Below, one piece after another: positions 1 to 5,881 of a DNA stretch of 7,524 nt. The translations under genes were made by a program, and so were the position numbers. Position 1 is the stretch's first letter. Each line of letters opens with the position of its first letter. The notes beneath the pieces are model-generated. The model saw only the letters and a list, made by a program, of their open reading frames with translations. It searched no databases and was not told where the DNA came from. The stretch is from Oscillospiraceae bacterium (lineage in GTDB: Bacteria; Bacillota; Clostridia; Oscillospirales; Ruminococcaceae), in assembly GCA_017424665.1 (NCBI GenBank), contig JAFOYK010000055.1, positions 1 to 7,524 on the forward strand, written 5' to 3'.

Positions 1-811
1 AACGGTGCGAATCGGTGGATTTTACCGCCGAAAGGCAGACTTCCTCCGCATGAAAGACGTTGCAGGCGGAAATTTTATCTCCGATATCGTTTGGAATATC
101 GGTTTCGGAAAGAACGGTGCTCAATTTTTTGCTTTTGTGAATTTTTCCGAAACGCTTTTCAAATTCAGAAACAAACCCGTGCTCGTTTTTTAAAATTTCA
201 AAAGCCGGAAAAATCCCGGGAAAACCGTAATCTTTTTCAAGAACCGGAACAATGCGCGAAACTGCCGATTTTATGTTTTCCGGATAACGCGGAGAAATAA
301 ACTCCGGCAATATTTTGCCTTCGGCAAGACTGAAAATAAGTTCCTTAAGTTCATCCATTCCTTCGCCGTTTGCGGCGGAAATTCCAACGGCCGGAAGACC
401 CGTTTCTTCGGAAAGAGCATGAATATCGATTTCAATTCCTTTTCTTCGGGCGTCATCCATCATGTTTACGCAAAGAACCGTTTTCGGAACAAGCTCTGCC
501 ACCTGAAAAGCAAAAACAAGGTTTCGTTCAAGACAGCAAGCGTCGCAGACAACCACCGCTCCGTCAAATTTTTCAAAACATAAAAAATCCCGCGTAACTT
601 CTTCCTCTGCGGAATCTGCCGAAAGGGAATATGAACCCGGAAGGTCAATAAGCCGGATTTCTTTGCCTCCCTTAAAAACACTGCCTTCGGCGGTGGAAAC
701 GGTTTTGCCCGACCAGTTTCCGGTGTGCTGTTTCATTCCGGTAAGAGAATTGAAAACCGTGCTTTTTCCGACGTTTGGGTTTCCCGCAAGGGCAATTTTT
801 CCTGCTGTCAT
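1..811 (-). CDS. feoB: Ferrous iron transport protein B, N-terminal GTPase part (runs off the left edge)
   Basis: FeoB is the inner-membrane Fe(II) permease, with a cytosolic G-protein domain that controls iron uptake. The visible 270 residues are the G domain plus the start of the following helical domain. Motifs read directly: G1 GNPNVGKS at residues 10-17, G2 region NWSGKTV at 32-38, G3 DLPG at 56-59, G4 NMMD at 116-119, and G5-like SA at 145-146. The membrane part lies outside the window. The G2 region has NWSGKTV, where many FeoB proteins have NWPGVTV. The ATG at 811-809 shares one base with the feoA stop (TAATG), and GGGGGTG just upstream inside feoA serves as ribosome site, so the two are probably translationally coupled. 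The frame is open to the edge without stops. Family call is secure; the C-terminal length is unknown. Confidence 0.95.
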   Translation of the reverse strand, partial: MTAGKIALAGNPNVGKSTVFNSLTGMKQHTGNWSGKTVSTAEGSVFKGGKEIRLIDLPGSYSLSADSAEEEVTRDFLCFEKFDGAVVVCDACCLERNLVFAFQVAELVPKTVLCVNMMDDARRKGIEIDIHALSEETGLPAVGISAANGEGMDELKELIFSLAEGKILPEFISPRYPENIKSAVSRIVPVLEKDYGFPGIFPAFEILKNEHGFVSEFEKRFGKIHKSKKLSTVLSETDIPNDIGDKISACNVFHAEEVCLSAVKSTDSHR

Positions 812-1041
812 TACTTCACCCCCAAAACTTTTACGGAATCGGAATTTCGCAAAGCTATCACCGTTCCGCGAACGAGAAATGCTTTCGGGTCGCCGAATGG
901 ACTTATGCGAACGCATTTTACTTTTGTTTCCGGAACGAAACCGATATCCAAAAGCCTCTGCCGAAGTTTTTCTTCGGTTTTGATTTCTTTTATCACAAGG
1001 CCGTCACCCTTTTTTAAATCGCAAAGCGAAACGAAAGACAT
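811..1041 (-). CDS. feoA: Ferrous iron transport protein A
   Basis: FeoA is a small cytosolic protein with an SH3-like fold that partners FeoB in Fe(II) uptake. The 76-residue product has the family hallmarks: RLLDIGFVPETKV near residues 29-41, PFGDP near 48-52, and a C-terminal G-x-x-IALR segment. Length is normal for a stand-alone FeoA. I chose the ATG at 1041-1039 because AAAAGGGGG sits six bases upstream. An in-frame TTG 18 bases earlier would add six residues but would place this ribosome site inside the gene. The stop overlaps the feoB start by one base, forming a feoAB operon read leftward. In the 180 bases before the divergent neighbour I see no convincing sigma-A promoter for feoA and no clear Fur or DtxR box, only AT-rich sequence. 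Confidence 0.93.
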   Translation of the reverse strand: MSFVSLCDLKKGDGLVIKEIKTEEKLRQRLLDIGFVPETKVKCVRISPFGDPKAFLVRGTVIALRNSDSVKVLGVK

Positions 1042-1162
1042 AAAAATCCCCCTTTTCAAAAATTCAGCGGATGTGTCCCTTATTAAAATATGAAAAAAAG
1101 GGAGAATGGGATAAAATTTACCGAAAATTAACTTTTTGTTCGCAAAAACCGATTATTTTCCG

Positions 1163-1191
1163 CTGACTTTTGCGGTAAAATATAGTAAAAT
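1163..1191 (+). promoter_or_regulatory. Sigma-A-type promoter of the zinc-ribbon gene
   Basis: CTGACT at 1163-1168 and TAAAAT at 1186-1191 are separated by 17 bases, so transcription should begin near 1198, giving a leader of about 27 bases. The -35 box overlaps an 8-base motif, TCCGCTGA at 1159-1166, whose inverse occurs at 1064-1071 on the feoA side. Confidence 0.6.
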
Positions 1192-1224
1192 GAAAACAGA
1201 AGAAAACAAGAGGAGGAAATTTTA

Positions 1225-1608
1225 ATGGCTCTTATTGATAAAATAAACGATTTTGCAAAGACCGCAACCGAAAAAACAAACAATGCTATCGAAATCACAA
1301 AACTTTCCGCAAAAATAGATTCCGAACAAAGGACACTTAACGATATCGTCAGAAAGATCGGTGAATATTACGTAGCGAAAATAGATTCCGGCGAAGTTCT
1401 TGACGAAGAAGTTATGGCGATTTACGAAGGAGTTCTCGCAAGCAGAAACAGCATTGCTGAAATGCGCGCGGAGATAGAAACTCTTAAAGCGCCCAAAACA
1501 AGTTCTGTTGTTTCCGCCGAGCAGAAATTCTGCCCTTTTTGCGGAAAACCTCTTGATGTTTCCGCAAAATTCTGCCTTCATTGCGGACAACAGCAGCCTG
1601 GATGTTAA
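1225..1608 (+). CDS. Small coiled-coil protein with C-terminal zinc ribbon
   Basis: The 127-residue product has two visible parts. Residues 1-90 are charged and predicted helical with coiled-coil character, interrupted near 52-60 by a loop. Residues 101-121 form a zinc ribbon, C103-x2-C106-x10-C117-x2-C120, in the FCPFCGKPL...FCLHCGQ style common to Firmicutes zinc-ribbon proteins. No signal peptide or membrane segment is visible, so it is probably cytosolic. The start is well supported: AGGAGG at 1211-1216 lies eight bases before the ATG. It is transcribed alone, from a promoter at 1163-1191 to a hairpin terminator at 1619-1637, divergently from feoA. I do not recognise a specific function. 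Such proteins are often annotated only as zinc-ribbon domain proteins, and a regulatory or scaffold role would be a guess. Confidence 0.88.
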   Translation: MALIDKINDFAKTATEKTNNAIEITKLSAKIDSEQRTLNDIVRKIGEYYVAKIDSGEVLDEEVMAIYEGVLASRNSIAEMRAEIETLKAPKTSSVVSAEQKFCPFCGKPLDVSAKFCLHCGQQQPGC

Positions 1609-1618
1609 ACATAAAAAA

Positions 1619-1647
1619 AGCAGCCTTGAAGGCGGCTATTTTTGTTT
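1619..1647. terminator. Bidirectional terminator between convergent genes
   Basis: AGCAGCC (1619-1625) pairs with GGCGGCT (1631-1637) around a TTGAA loop with one A/G mismatch. An A run (1612-1618) precedes it and a T-rich run (1639-1647) follows, so it can serve the rightward zinc-ribbon gene and the leftward DUF362 gene. Confidence 0.82.
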
Positions 1648-1655
1648 TGGATCTA

Positions 1656-2525
1656 TCAGAGTTCAATGAGTTCGTAATCGTCGGTTCCGAAACCGAGTTC
1701 AAGGGCGGCTTCGATGGTGTGAACACCGTTTCTGCTTTCGATTCTTTCCAGAAGATGGTCGCGGCCGGGGTCATCGGTTGCGGCATAAACAAGGTCGATG
1801 CAGGCTTTGTCAATGGCGATGGGGTCAAGGCTGCAAAGAATTCCGATGTCTTTCATGCAGGGGTCTTCGGCGATTGCGCAGCAGTCGCAGTCGACGGACA
1901 TGTTTTTCATAACGTTGATGTAAGCTGCTTTTCCGCCGAAATATTTTACAACGGAGGAAGCGGCGTCAGCCATGGATTCAAGGAAGGAATCATGGTCTGA
2001 AGTCCAGATCTCTTCAGGAACGCCTGCGCCGTGGATGTAAGCTTTTCCGAAAGAGGAAGCAACGCCGATGGAAAGCTGTTTAAGAGCGCCGCCGTAACCG
2101 CCCATGGGGTGGCCTTTGAAATGGGAAAGAACGAGAAGGGAATCGTAATTCACAATGTTTTTGCCGACAAAGTTCTTTTTGATAACTTTTCCGTCGGGAA
2201 TAGAAAGTTCAAGGTCAGGGCCTTCTGCGTCAAGAAGGTCAACGGGGAAATATTTGTTCCAGCCGTGTTCCTCAAGAGTTTTAAGGTGTTTTTCGGTGGT
2301 GTTGCGGGTGCCTTCATAAGCGGTGTTGCATTCGGTAACGGTTCCGTTAACCTTTTCGATAAGTTCTTTCCAGAATTCCGGATGAAGGAAGTTCTGGTTT
2401 CCGGTTTCGCCGGAATGAACTTTAACGGCAACTTTTCCGGGAAGTTCCGGAGAAAGGGCCTCGTAAACTTTCATAAGGCCTTCGGGGCTGATATCGCGGG
2501 TAAAATAAACTTTTGCTTTTTCCAT
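1656..2525 (-). CDS. DUF362 domain protein
   Basis: The 289-residue product matches DUF362, a family of unestablished function often found with ferredoxin domains in anaerobes. Features supporting this are the segment LLVLSHFKGHPMGGYGGALK near 130-149, the Cys-rich stretch VDCDCC at 211-216 followed by DPCMKDIGI at 221-229, and the LDPIAIDKACIDLVY segment near 233-247. Cysteines at 213, 215, 216, 223, 231 and 242 could bind metal or a cluster, but no classical 4Fe-4S ferredoxin domain is present. Start: the ATG at 2525-2523 has GAGGT five bases upstream; an in-frame TTG four codons earlier overlaps that ribosome site and is unlikely. No signal peptide is visible. It lies just below the strong terminator of the DUF1508 gene and has no clear promoter, so expression may depend on read-through. 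Confidence 0.88.
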   Translation of the reverse strand: MEKAKVYFTRDISPEGLMKVYEALSPELPGKVAVKVHSGETGNQNFLHPEFWKELIEKVNGTVTECNTAYEGTRNTTEKHLKTLEEHGWNKYFPVDLLDAEGPDLELSIPDGKVIKKNFVGKNIVNYDSLLVLSHFKGHPMGGYGGALKQLSIGVASSFGKAYIHGAGVPEEIWTSDHDSFLESMADAASSVVKYFGGKAAYINVMKNMSVDCDCCAIAEDPCMKDIGILCSLDPIAIDKACIDLVYAATDDPGRDHLLERIESRNGVHTIEAALELGFGTDDYELIEL

Positions 2526-2550
2526 AAAATACCTCAAAACAAATTTTCAA

Positions 2551-2579
2551 AAACAAAACGGCGGGAGCAAGCTCCCGCC
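2551..2579 (-). terminator. Strong intrinsic terminator after the DUF1508 gene
   Basis: GGCGGGAGC (2560-2568) and GCTCCCGCC (2571-2579) are perfect inverse complements. On the minus strand the stem is followed by a T-rich tail (2559-2551). It ends the DUF1508 transcript 34 bases before the ATG of DUF362 is approached. Confidence 0.9.
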
Positions 2580-2591
2580 AAGCTTAACAGA

Positions 2592-2960
2592 TTATTCTTC
2601 AACAATTTCTGCTTCGGGTGCGTTTTTGCGAACGGATTCGATTCCGTTTTCGCAGGAAGCTTTTGCTTTATAACCTTCGGAAGAAAGAATGATCTCGCCG
2701 TTTCTTGCTTTAAGACGGAAACGGAATTCGCCCGCTTTGTCGGTGTAAATTTCAAATTTGGGGCAGGTTGCTGCTTCAATGGGCTCAACGGTCTGGTCTT
2801 CAAGGTTTGCAACTTCTGCGTTTTTCTTTACGGATTCAATACCTTTAAGGCAAGCTTCTTTTCCGGAATAAACTTCGGAAACTCCGATGATCTGGCCGTT
2901 GGAAGCAAGAAGGTTGAATTTGATGCCGGTAGCGGTTTCTTTAACTGCAAATTTTCCCAT
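2592..2960 (-). CDS. Tandem DUF1508 (YegP/UPF0339-type) protein
   Basis: The 122-residue product contains two DUF1508 repeats. Repeat 1 covers roughly residues 3-48, with FNLLASNGQIIGVSEVY followed by GIESVKKNA. Repeat 2 covers roughly 68-113, with FRLKARNGEIILSSEGY followed by GIESVRKNA. This two-repeat design is the usual one for YegP-type proteins, small cytosolic proteins whose biochemical role is not established. The C-terminus is acidic. AAGGAG lies nine bases before the ATG, and a strong promoter (3008-3036) and terminator (2560-2579) make it a single-gene unit. The clean promoter and GC-rich terminator suggest substantial expression; that is inference. I see no damage or unusual codon use. 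Confidence 0.92.
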   Translation of the reverse strand: MGKFAVKETATGIKFNLLASNGQIIGVSEVYSGKEACLKGIESVKKNAEVANLEDQTVEPIEAATCPKFEIYTDKAGEFRFRLKARNGEIILSSEGYKAKASCENGIESVRKNAPEAEIVEE

Positions 2961-3007
2961 GGTTTCTTTCTCCTTTCAAATTTGAAAACGGAATTTTATT
3001 TGGTTTT

Positions 3008-3036
3008 ATCTTAACACCTTTTAAGTTCTTTTTCAA
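3008..3036 (-). promoter_or_regulatory. Sigma-A-type promoter of the DUF1508 gene
   Basis: On the minus strand TTGAAA (3036-3031) and TAAGAT (3013-3008) are exactly 17 bases apart, followed by a leader of about 40 bases to the ATG at 2960. Confidence 0.82.
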
Positions 3037-3040
3037 TATA

Positions 3041-3074
3041 AAAACAAAACAGGCACGGAAGTTTTTCCGCGCCC
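3041..3074 (-). terminator. Intrinsic terminator of the aldo/keto reductase gene
   Basis: On the minus strand GGGCGCGGAA and TTCCGTGCCT (3074-3065 and 3060-3051) form a ten-pair stem with two G-T pairs around a four-base loop, followed by a T-rich tail at 3050-3041. It begins eight bases after the reductase stop. Confidence 0.85.
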
Positions 3075-3081
3075 GAGTTTT

Positions 3082-4155
3082 TTATTCAAGTGTTTTTACT
3101 GCTTCTTCCAGATATTTTCTGATTTCAATATGCTGGGGGCATGCTTTTTCGCATTTTCCGCATTTAATGCAGTTGGAAGCAGCTCTTTCGCCGAAGGGCG
3201 GGATCCAGGTGTGCTCTTTGTCGTAAATTTTGATTTCGTTGAGAACACCGAAAATTCTCGGAATAGCGATGTCTTTCGGGCAAACTTCGGTGCAGTATTT
3301 GCAGGAAGTGCAGGGGATGGTTTCAACGGAACGGATGATTTCAACAGCTTTGTCAAGAAGGGCAAATTCTTCTTCGTTAAGGGGCTGGAAATCTTTCATG
3401 AATGCAATGTTTTCCTCAAGCTGTTCGATAGAGCTCATTCCGGAAAGGACCATGATGATTCCTTCGTGGGAAGCGGCATAGCGAACGGCATATTCCGCGC
3501 AGGATTTTCCGGTGGATTCGAGAAGATTTTTTGCTTCTTCGGGAAGAGCAACAAGGCTTCCGCCACGAACCGGTTCCTTTACGATAACGTCTTTTCCGAT
3601 TTTGCGGAAAACTTCAAGGCATTTTCTTGCCTTAAATTGGTGGTATTAATTGTCAACATAGTTGAACTGGAGCTGAACGAATTCCACCATGGGTTTTTCG
3701 GTAAGAATCTTTTCAAGGAATTCGGCGGAATCGTGGAAAGAGAAGCCGAGATGTTTGATTTTGCCTTCGGCTTTAAGTTCTGCGCCGATTTCATAAGCAC
3801 GGCAATCGCAATATTTCTGATAGTTGTTGCTGCTCTGTGCGTGCATAAGGAAATAATCGAAATATTCAACTCCGCAAGCTTCAAGCATTTCGTTAAATAC
3901 GGGGCGGATCTCTTCTTCGCTGTTAAAAGAGTTGGGGCTCAGTTTATCTGCAAGAAGAAAGCTTTCGCGGGGGTAACGTTTTACAAGGGCTTCGCGGATA
4001 GCGGTCTCGCTTTTTCCTTTGATGTAAGGATGAGCGGTATCAAAATATGTAAAACCTTCTTCAAGAAAACGGTCGGTCATTTTTTTGACCTGTTCAATAT
4101 CAACTTCTTCGCCGTTCATGGGAAGGCGCATAAGTCCGAAACCAAAATTTTTCAC
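3082..4155 (-). pseudogene. Aldo/keto reductase with C-terminal 4Fe-4S domain, interrupted by an in-frame TAA
   Basis: The full frame would give 357 residues of a ferredoxin-tailed aldo/keto reductase, an NAD(P)H-type oxidoreductase common in anaerobes. The catalytic tetrad is intact: D39 and Y44 (FDTAHPY), K71, H105 (FLMHAQ). Two cluster motifs close the protein: C282-x2-C285-x2-C288-x3-C292-P and C329-x2-C332-x2-C335-x3-C339-P. Codon 170 (3648-3646) is TAA, directly after QLQFNYVDN. Recognisable sequence resumes in the same frame at ARKCLEV, and the spacing between NYVD and RKC is what I expect for the family. The GTG start at 4155-4153 is chosen because AAGAGG sits upstream and MKNFGFGLMRLP is the usual N-terminus. 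Promoter and terminator are both intact. It could be a recent nonsense mutation, paired small indels, or a sequence error. Confidence 0.85.
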
Positions 4156-4190
4156 GGTTTTTCCTCTTTTCTGTGGAATTCTTGAATAAT

Positions 4191-4219
4191 ATAATATAAC
4201 TTTCCGCAAACAAGGTCAA
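4191..4219 (-). promoter_or_regulatory. Sigma-A-type promoter of the aldo/keto reductase gene
   Basis: On the minus strand TTGACC (4219-4214) and TATTAT (4196-4191) are 17 bases apart, placing the start near 4184 and a leader of about 30 bases before the GTG. It is divergent from the sortase promoter in a 156-base gap. Confidence 0.83.
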
Positions 4220-4255
4220 GACTGTAAAATATTATTAAGAAGAATAAAACAAATA

Positions 4256-4284
4256 TTGAATATCGTTCCATAATTTGTTATAAT
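4256..4284 (+). promoter_or_regulatory. Sigma-A-type promoter of the sortase gene
   Basis: TTGAAT (4256-4261) and a perfect TATAAT (4279-4284) are 17 bases apart. The leader is about 20 bases and includes AGGAGG at 4298-4303. Confidence 0.87.
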
Positions 4285-4311
4285 AATTTTTTAGATTAGG
4301 AGGCGATATCT

Positions 4312-5250
4312 TTGAGCAAAAAACTGCTTTTGATCCTTGTTGCCGTTATCGTTTCCGTTACCGCCGCCGCAACTGTTTTTGCCGTAGCTTTCACCGCTTC
4401 GGAAAAACCTGTTTCGGAAATCGGCCCGGTACCGGAAGAAACGGATGAAAATAACGAAATGAACGAAACCGAGGGAGAAGGCCTTTCCGAAACAACCTGC
4501 GAACCGGAAAGAGAATATACCTATCTCCGCGGAACTTTGTATAAAAACCTTTACGAAACCAAATATCAGAACCTTGTTGAGACCGCCAAGGAAAAAGAAC
4601 CCGAACCTGTTGTTAACGAAGGTTCCGGCGGCGGTTATGTCGGCGGAGGTTCCGTCGGTTCTGTTGCCAACCCCGGTTACAGCGGTTCCGCCGGAAGCTA
4701 TTCCATGAGTGATAAAACCGTTGCGGCACATCTTTCCGTTCAGGGAACCAACGTTCAGAACAGACCTGTTTGGCAGGCAACCGGAAACACCAACTATTAC
4801 ACCAACGGAAGCGTGACCTGGGCTGCTGGTTCCGCAAAACTCAGAAGCGGCGCTCTTTCCCAGAATACCGTAATTTACGGCCACAACTGGGGAAACTGCT
4901 TTGTTCCGTTTAAACGCACCGGCCCGGAATTTGAATCCCTTATGGCTTACACCTATTCCGATTTCGTTGCAAACAACCAGTATATTTATCTTACCACCAA
5001 CAGCGGCGTTCACACATTCAAAGTTTTCGCTGTTTGCTTCACCACCGACCTTAACTTCTACATCAACTGCAACAACGTAAACGTTGCGTCCATCGCTTCC
5101 AGAGCGAAGAGCATGAGCCTTTTCAATTTTGGTGTTGACGTCGGCGCAAATGACAAGATAATCACTCTTTCCACCTGCACCCGCTATTTCAGCGGAATGG
5201 GCGCAAACCAGAGATTTATCATCATGGGCAAACTTGTAAGCACCGAATAA
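4312..5250 (+). CDS. Class B-type sortase, membrane anchored
   Basis: Sortases are extracellular transpeptidases that cleave a sorting signal through a Cys thioester and join the protein to peptidoglycan or a pilin. This 312-residue product has a basic start and hydrophobic anchor (about 4-28), an acidic linker (about 31-65), a charged helical stretch, a Gly/Ser-rich linker (about 104-130), then the catalytic domain (about 135-310). Catalytic residues visible: H191 in VIYGHNW, C289 in TLSTC, and R301 in ANQRFIIMGKL. TLSTC plus the VIYGHN context favours class B. The TTG start is firm, with AGGAGG eight bases upstream and no in-frame ATG giving an anchor. The Gly/Ser linker is a notable extra. 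No LPxTG or NPxTN-type substrate is encoded in the window, so its target is unknown. It appears to be a single-gene unit without a clear terminator. Confidence 0.9.
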   Translation: MSKKLLLILVAVIVSVTAAATVFAVAFTASEKPVSEIGPVPEETDENNEMNETEGEGLSETTCEPEREYTYLRGTLYKNLYETKYQNLVETAKEKEPEPVVNEGSGGGYVGGGSVGSVANPGYSGSAGSYSMSDKTVAAHLSVQGTNVQNRPVWQATGNTNYYTNGSVTWAAGSAKLRSGALSQNTVIYGHNWGNCFVPFKRTGPEFESLMAYTYSDFVANNQYIYLTTNSGVHTFKVFAVCFTTDLNFYINCNNVNVASIASRAKSMSLFNFGVDVGANDKIITLSTCTRYFSGMGANQRFIIMGKLVSTE

Positions 5251-5265
5251 TTTTTTAAAAAACTA

Positions 5266-5294
5266 TTGCCAGAACAAAAAAACTGTGTTATAAT
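5266..5294 (+). promoter_or_regulatory. Sigma-A-type promoter of tRNA-Ala
   Basis: TTGCCA (5266-5271) and a perfect TATAAT (5289-5294) are 17 bases apart, 16 bases after the sortase stop. The predicted start, near 5301, falls inside the inverted repeat at 5297-5320. Confidence 0.86.
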
Positions 5295-5296
5295 AA

Positions 5297-5320
5297 TTTC
5301 CGCTGATGATTCAGCGGAAA
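5297..5320 (+). repeat. Perfect inverted repeat in the tRNA leader
   Basis: TTTCCGCTGA and TCAGCGGAAA are perfect ten-base inverse complements around a TGAT loop. The repeat spans the predicted transcription start and nearly fills the leader before the tRNA. It lacks a T tail on the plus strand, so it is not a classical terminator. It could be an operator or a leader hairpin. Confidence 0.75.
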
Positions 5321-5324
5321 ATTT

Positions 5325-5400
<76 letters not shown>

Positions 5401-5434
5401 TCGCTATTCACATACAAAGTGAATTTAGCAAAAG

Positions 5435-5477
5435 AAGCACCTAGCCAACATTTAGTGGCTAGGTGCTTTATTTTTTT
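5435..5477 (+). terminator. Strong terminator after tRNA-Ala
   Basis: AAGCACCTAGCCA (5435-5447) and TGGCTAGGTGCTT (5456-5468) form a perfect 13-pair stem with an eight-base loop, followed by a T run to 5477. A small five-pair stem, TTCAC/GTGAA (5407-5423), lies between it and the tRNA. Confidence 0.92.
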
Positions 5478-5623
5478 GTTATACCGACGATAGCCATAAA
5501 CGGCTAAAATAGCAGTTTTTTATAAAATGAGCACGGGGCTTTTGCCAAGGCGATAGTCGGCGAATGGCTTGAGCATCGGGAATGCCGACTAAAACCAATC
5601 CGTGAGCACGGAAGGTACAGGGG
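5478..5623. other. Non-coding accessory stretch with several short inverted and direct repeats
   Basis: No convincing intact gene is visible here. It holds TAGCC/GGCTA (5491-5506), TAGTCGGC/GCCGACTA (5554-5591, 22-base loop), CCGTG-AG-CACGG (5600-5611), and a direct repeat TGAGCACGG at 5528-5536 and 5603-5611, 75 bases apart. A plus-strand frame is open at 5526-5669 (48 codons to TAG at 5670-5672) and might be degraded coding sequence upstream of the recombinase remnant. It could equally be a structured RNA or the end of a lost mobile element. Confidence 0.45.
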
Positions 5624-5881
5624 TTGGGAGTATCCGGAGCATATGGGACACTATATGTTTTGTCGTGGGTAGGCATGGCTCGCAAGAACAGAGATGGCAG
5701 TGAGTATACCGTCTATTTCTGTCCTAAACATAAAAACAAAGATTGCGCTGTTAAAGAGATTATCACCGAAAATGTTGATCGCATCGTTTCTAAGGTTATT
5801 GCTAAAGACCTCATTAGCCGGGGAGACCTGACTTATATTTGCAAGGCTCTATCATTTATAAGCTATAATAATATTCTTTGA
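5624..5881 (+). pseudogene. Remnant of a serine recombinase (zinc beta-ribbon part)
   Basis: The frame encodes a segment from MARKNRDGSEYTVYFCP (starting at 5675) to about 5813 that resembles the recombinase zinc beta-ribbon and following helix of large serine recombinases: a charged turn, YxVYFCPKHKNKDC, then a KEI...ENVDRIV helix. The catalytic serine domain and most of the C-terminus are absent, and no ribosome site precedes any start. The other half of the ribbon is not in this frame. The preceding plus frame ends HYMFCRG and then TAG at 5670, and one extra G would join it to VGMARKN. The last ten codons are the antisense of the DUF262 gene end, a 26-base convergent overlap, so the original gene has been cut there. 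Family assignment rests on pattern memory only and is moderate. Confidence 0.5.

Noticed and set aside
1085..1160. Fur or DtxR operator upstream of feoA
   Set aside because: The AT-rich sequence has only an imperfect inverted repeat near 1111-1131 (TAAAATTT/AAAATTAA, six of eight positions matching) and does not fit either consensus.
2031..3014. Long plus-strand open frame (327 codons) across the DUF362 and DUF1508 genes
   Set aside because: It is antisense to two well-supported genes and runs through their terminator and promoter. Its Phe/Gly-rich composition is the usual shadow of this codon usage.
3646..3648. Programmed recoding at the internal stop of the reductase
   Set aside because: The codon is TAA, not TGA or TAG, and I see no adjacent hairpin or family precedent; mutation or sequence error is simpler.
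3130..4185. Plus-strand open frame of 351 codons opposite the aldo/keto reductase
   Set aside because: Antisense shadow: the minus strand has the catalytic tetrad and both cluster motifs, and the plus frame has no recognisable domain or ribosome site.
4291..5013. Minus-strand open frame of 240 codons opposite the sortase
   Set aside because: Shadow of the sortase gene, with Gly/Phe-rich low-complexity composition and no family features.
5479..5685. Minus-strand 68-codon frame in the gap right of the tRNA
   Set aside because: No ribosome site or recognisable domain; it overlaps the inverted-repeat block and the recombinase remnant, so it is probably non-coding.
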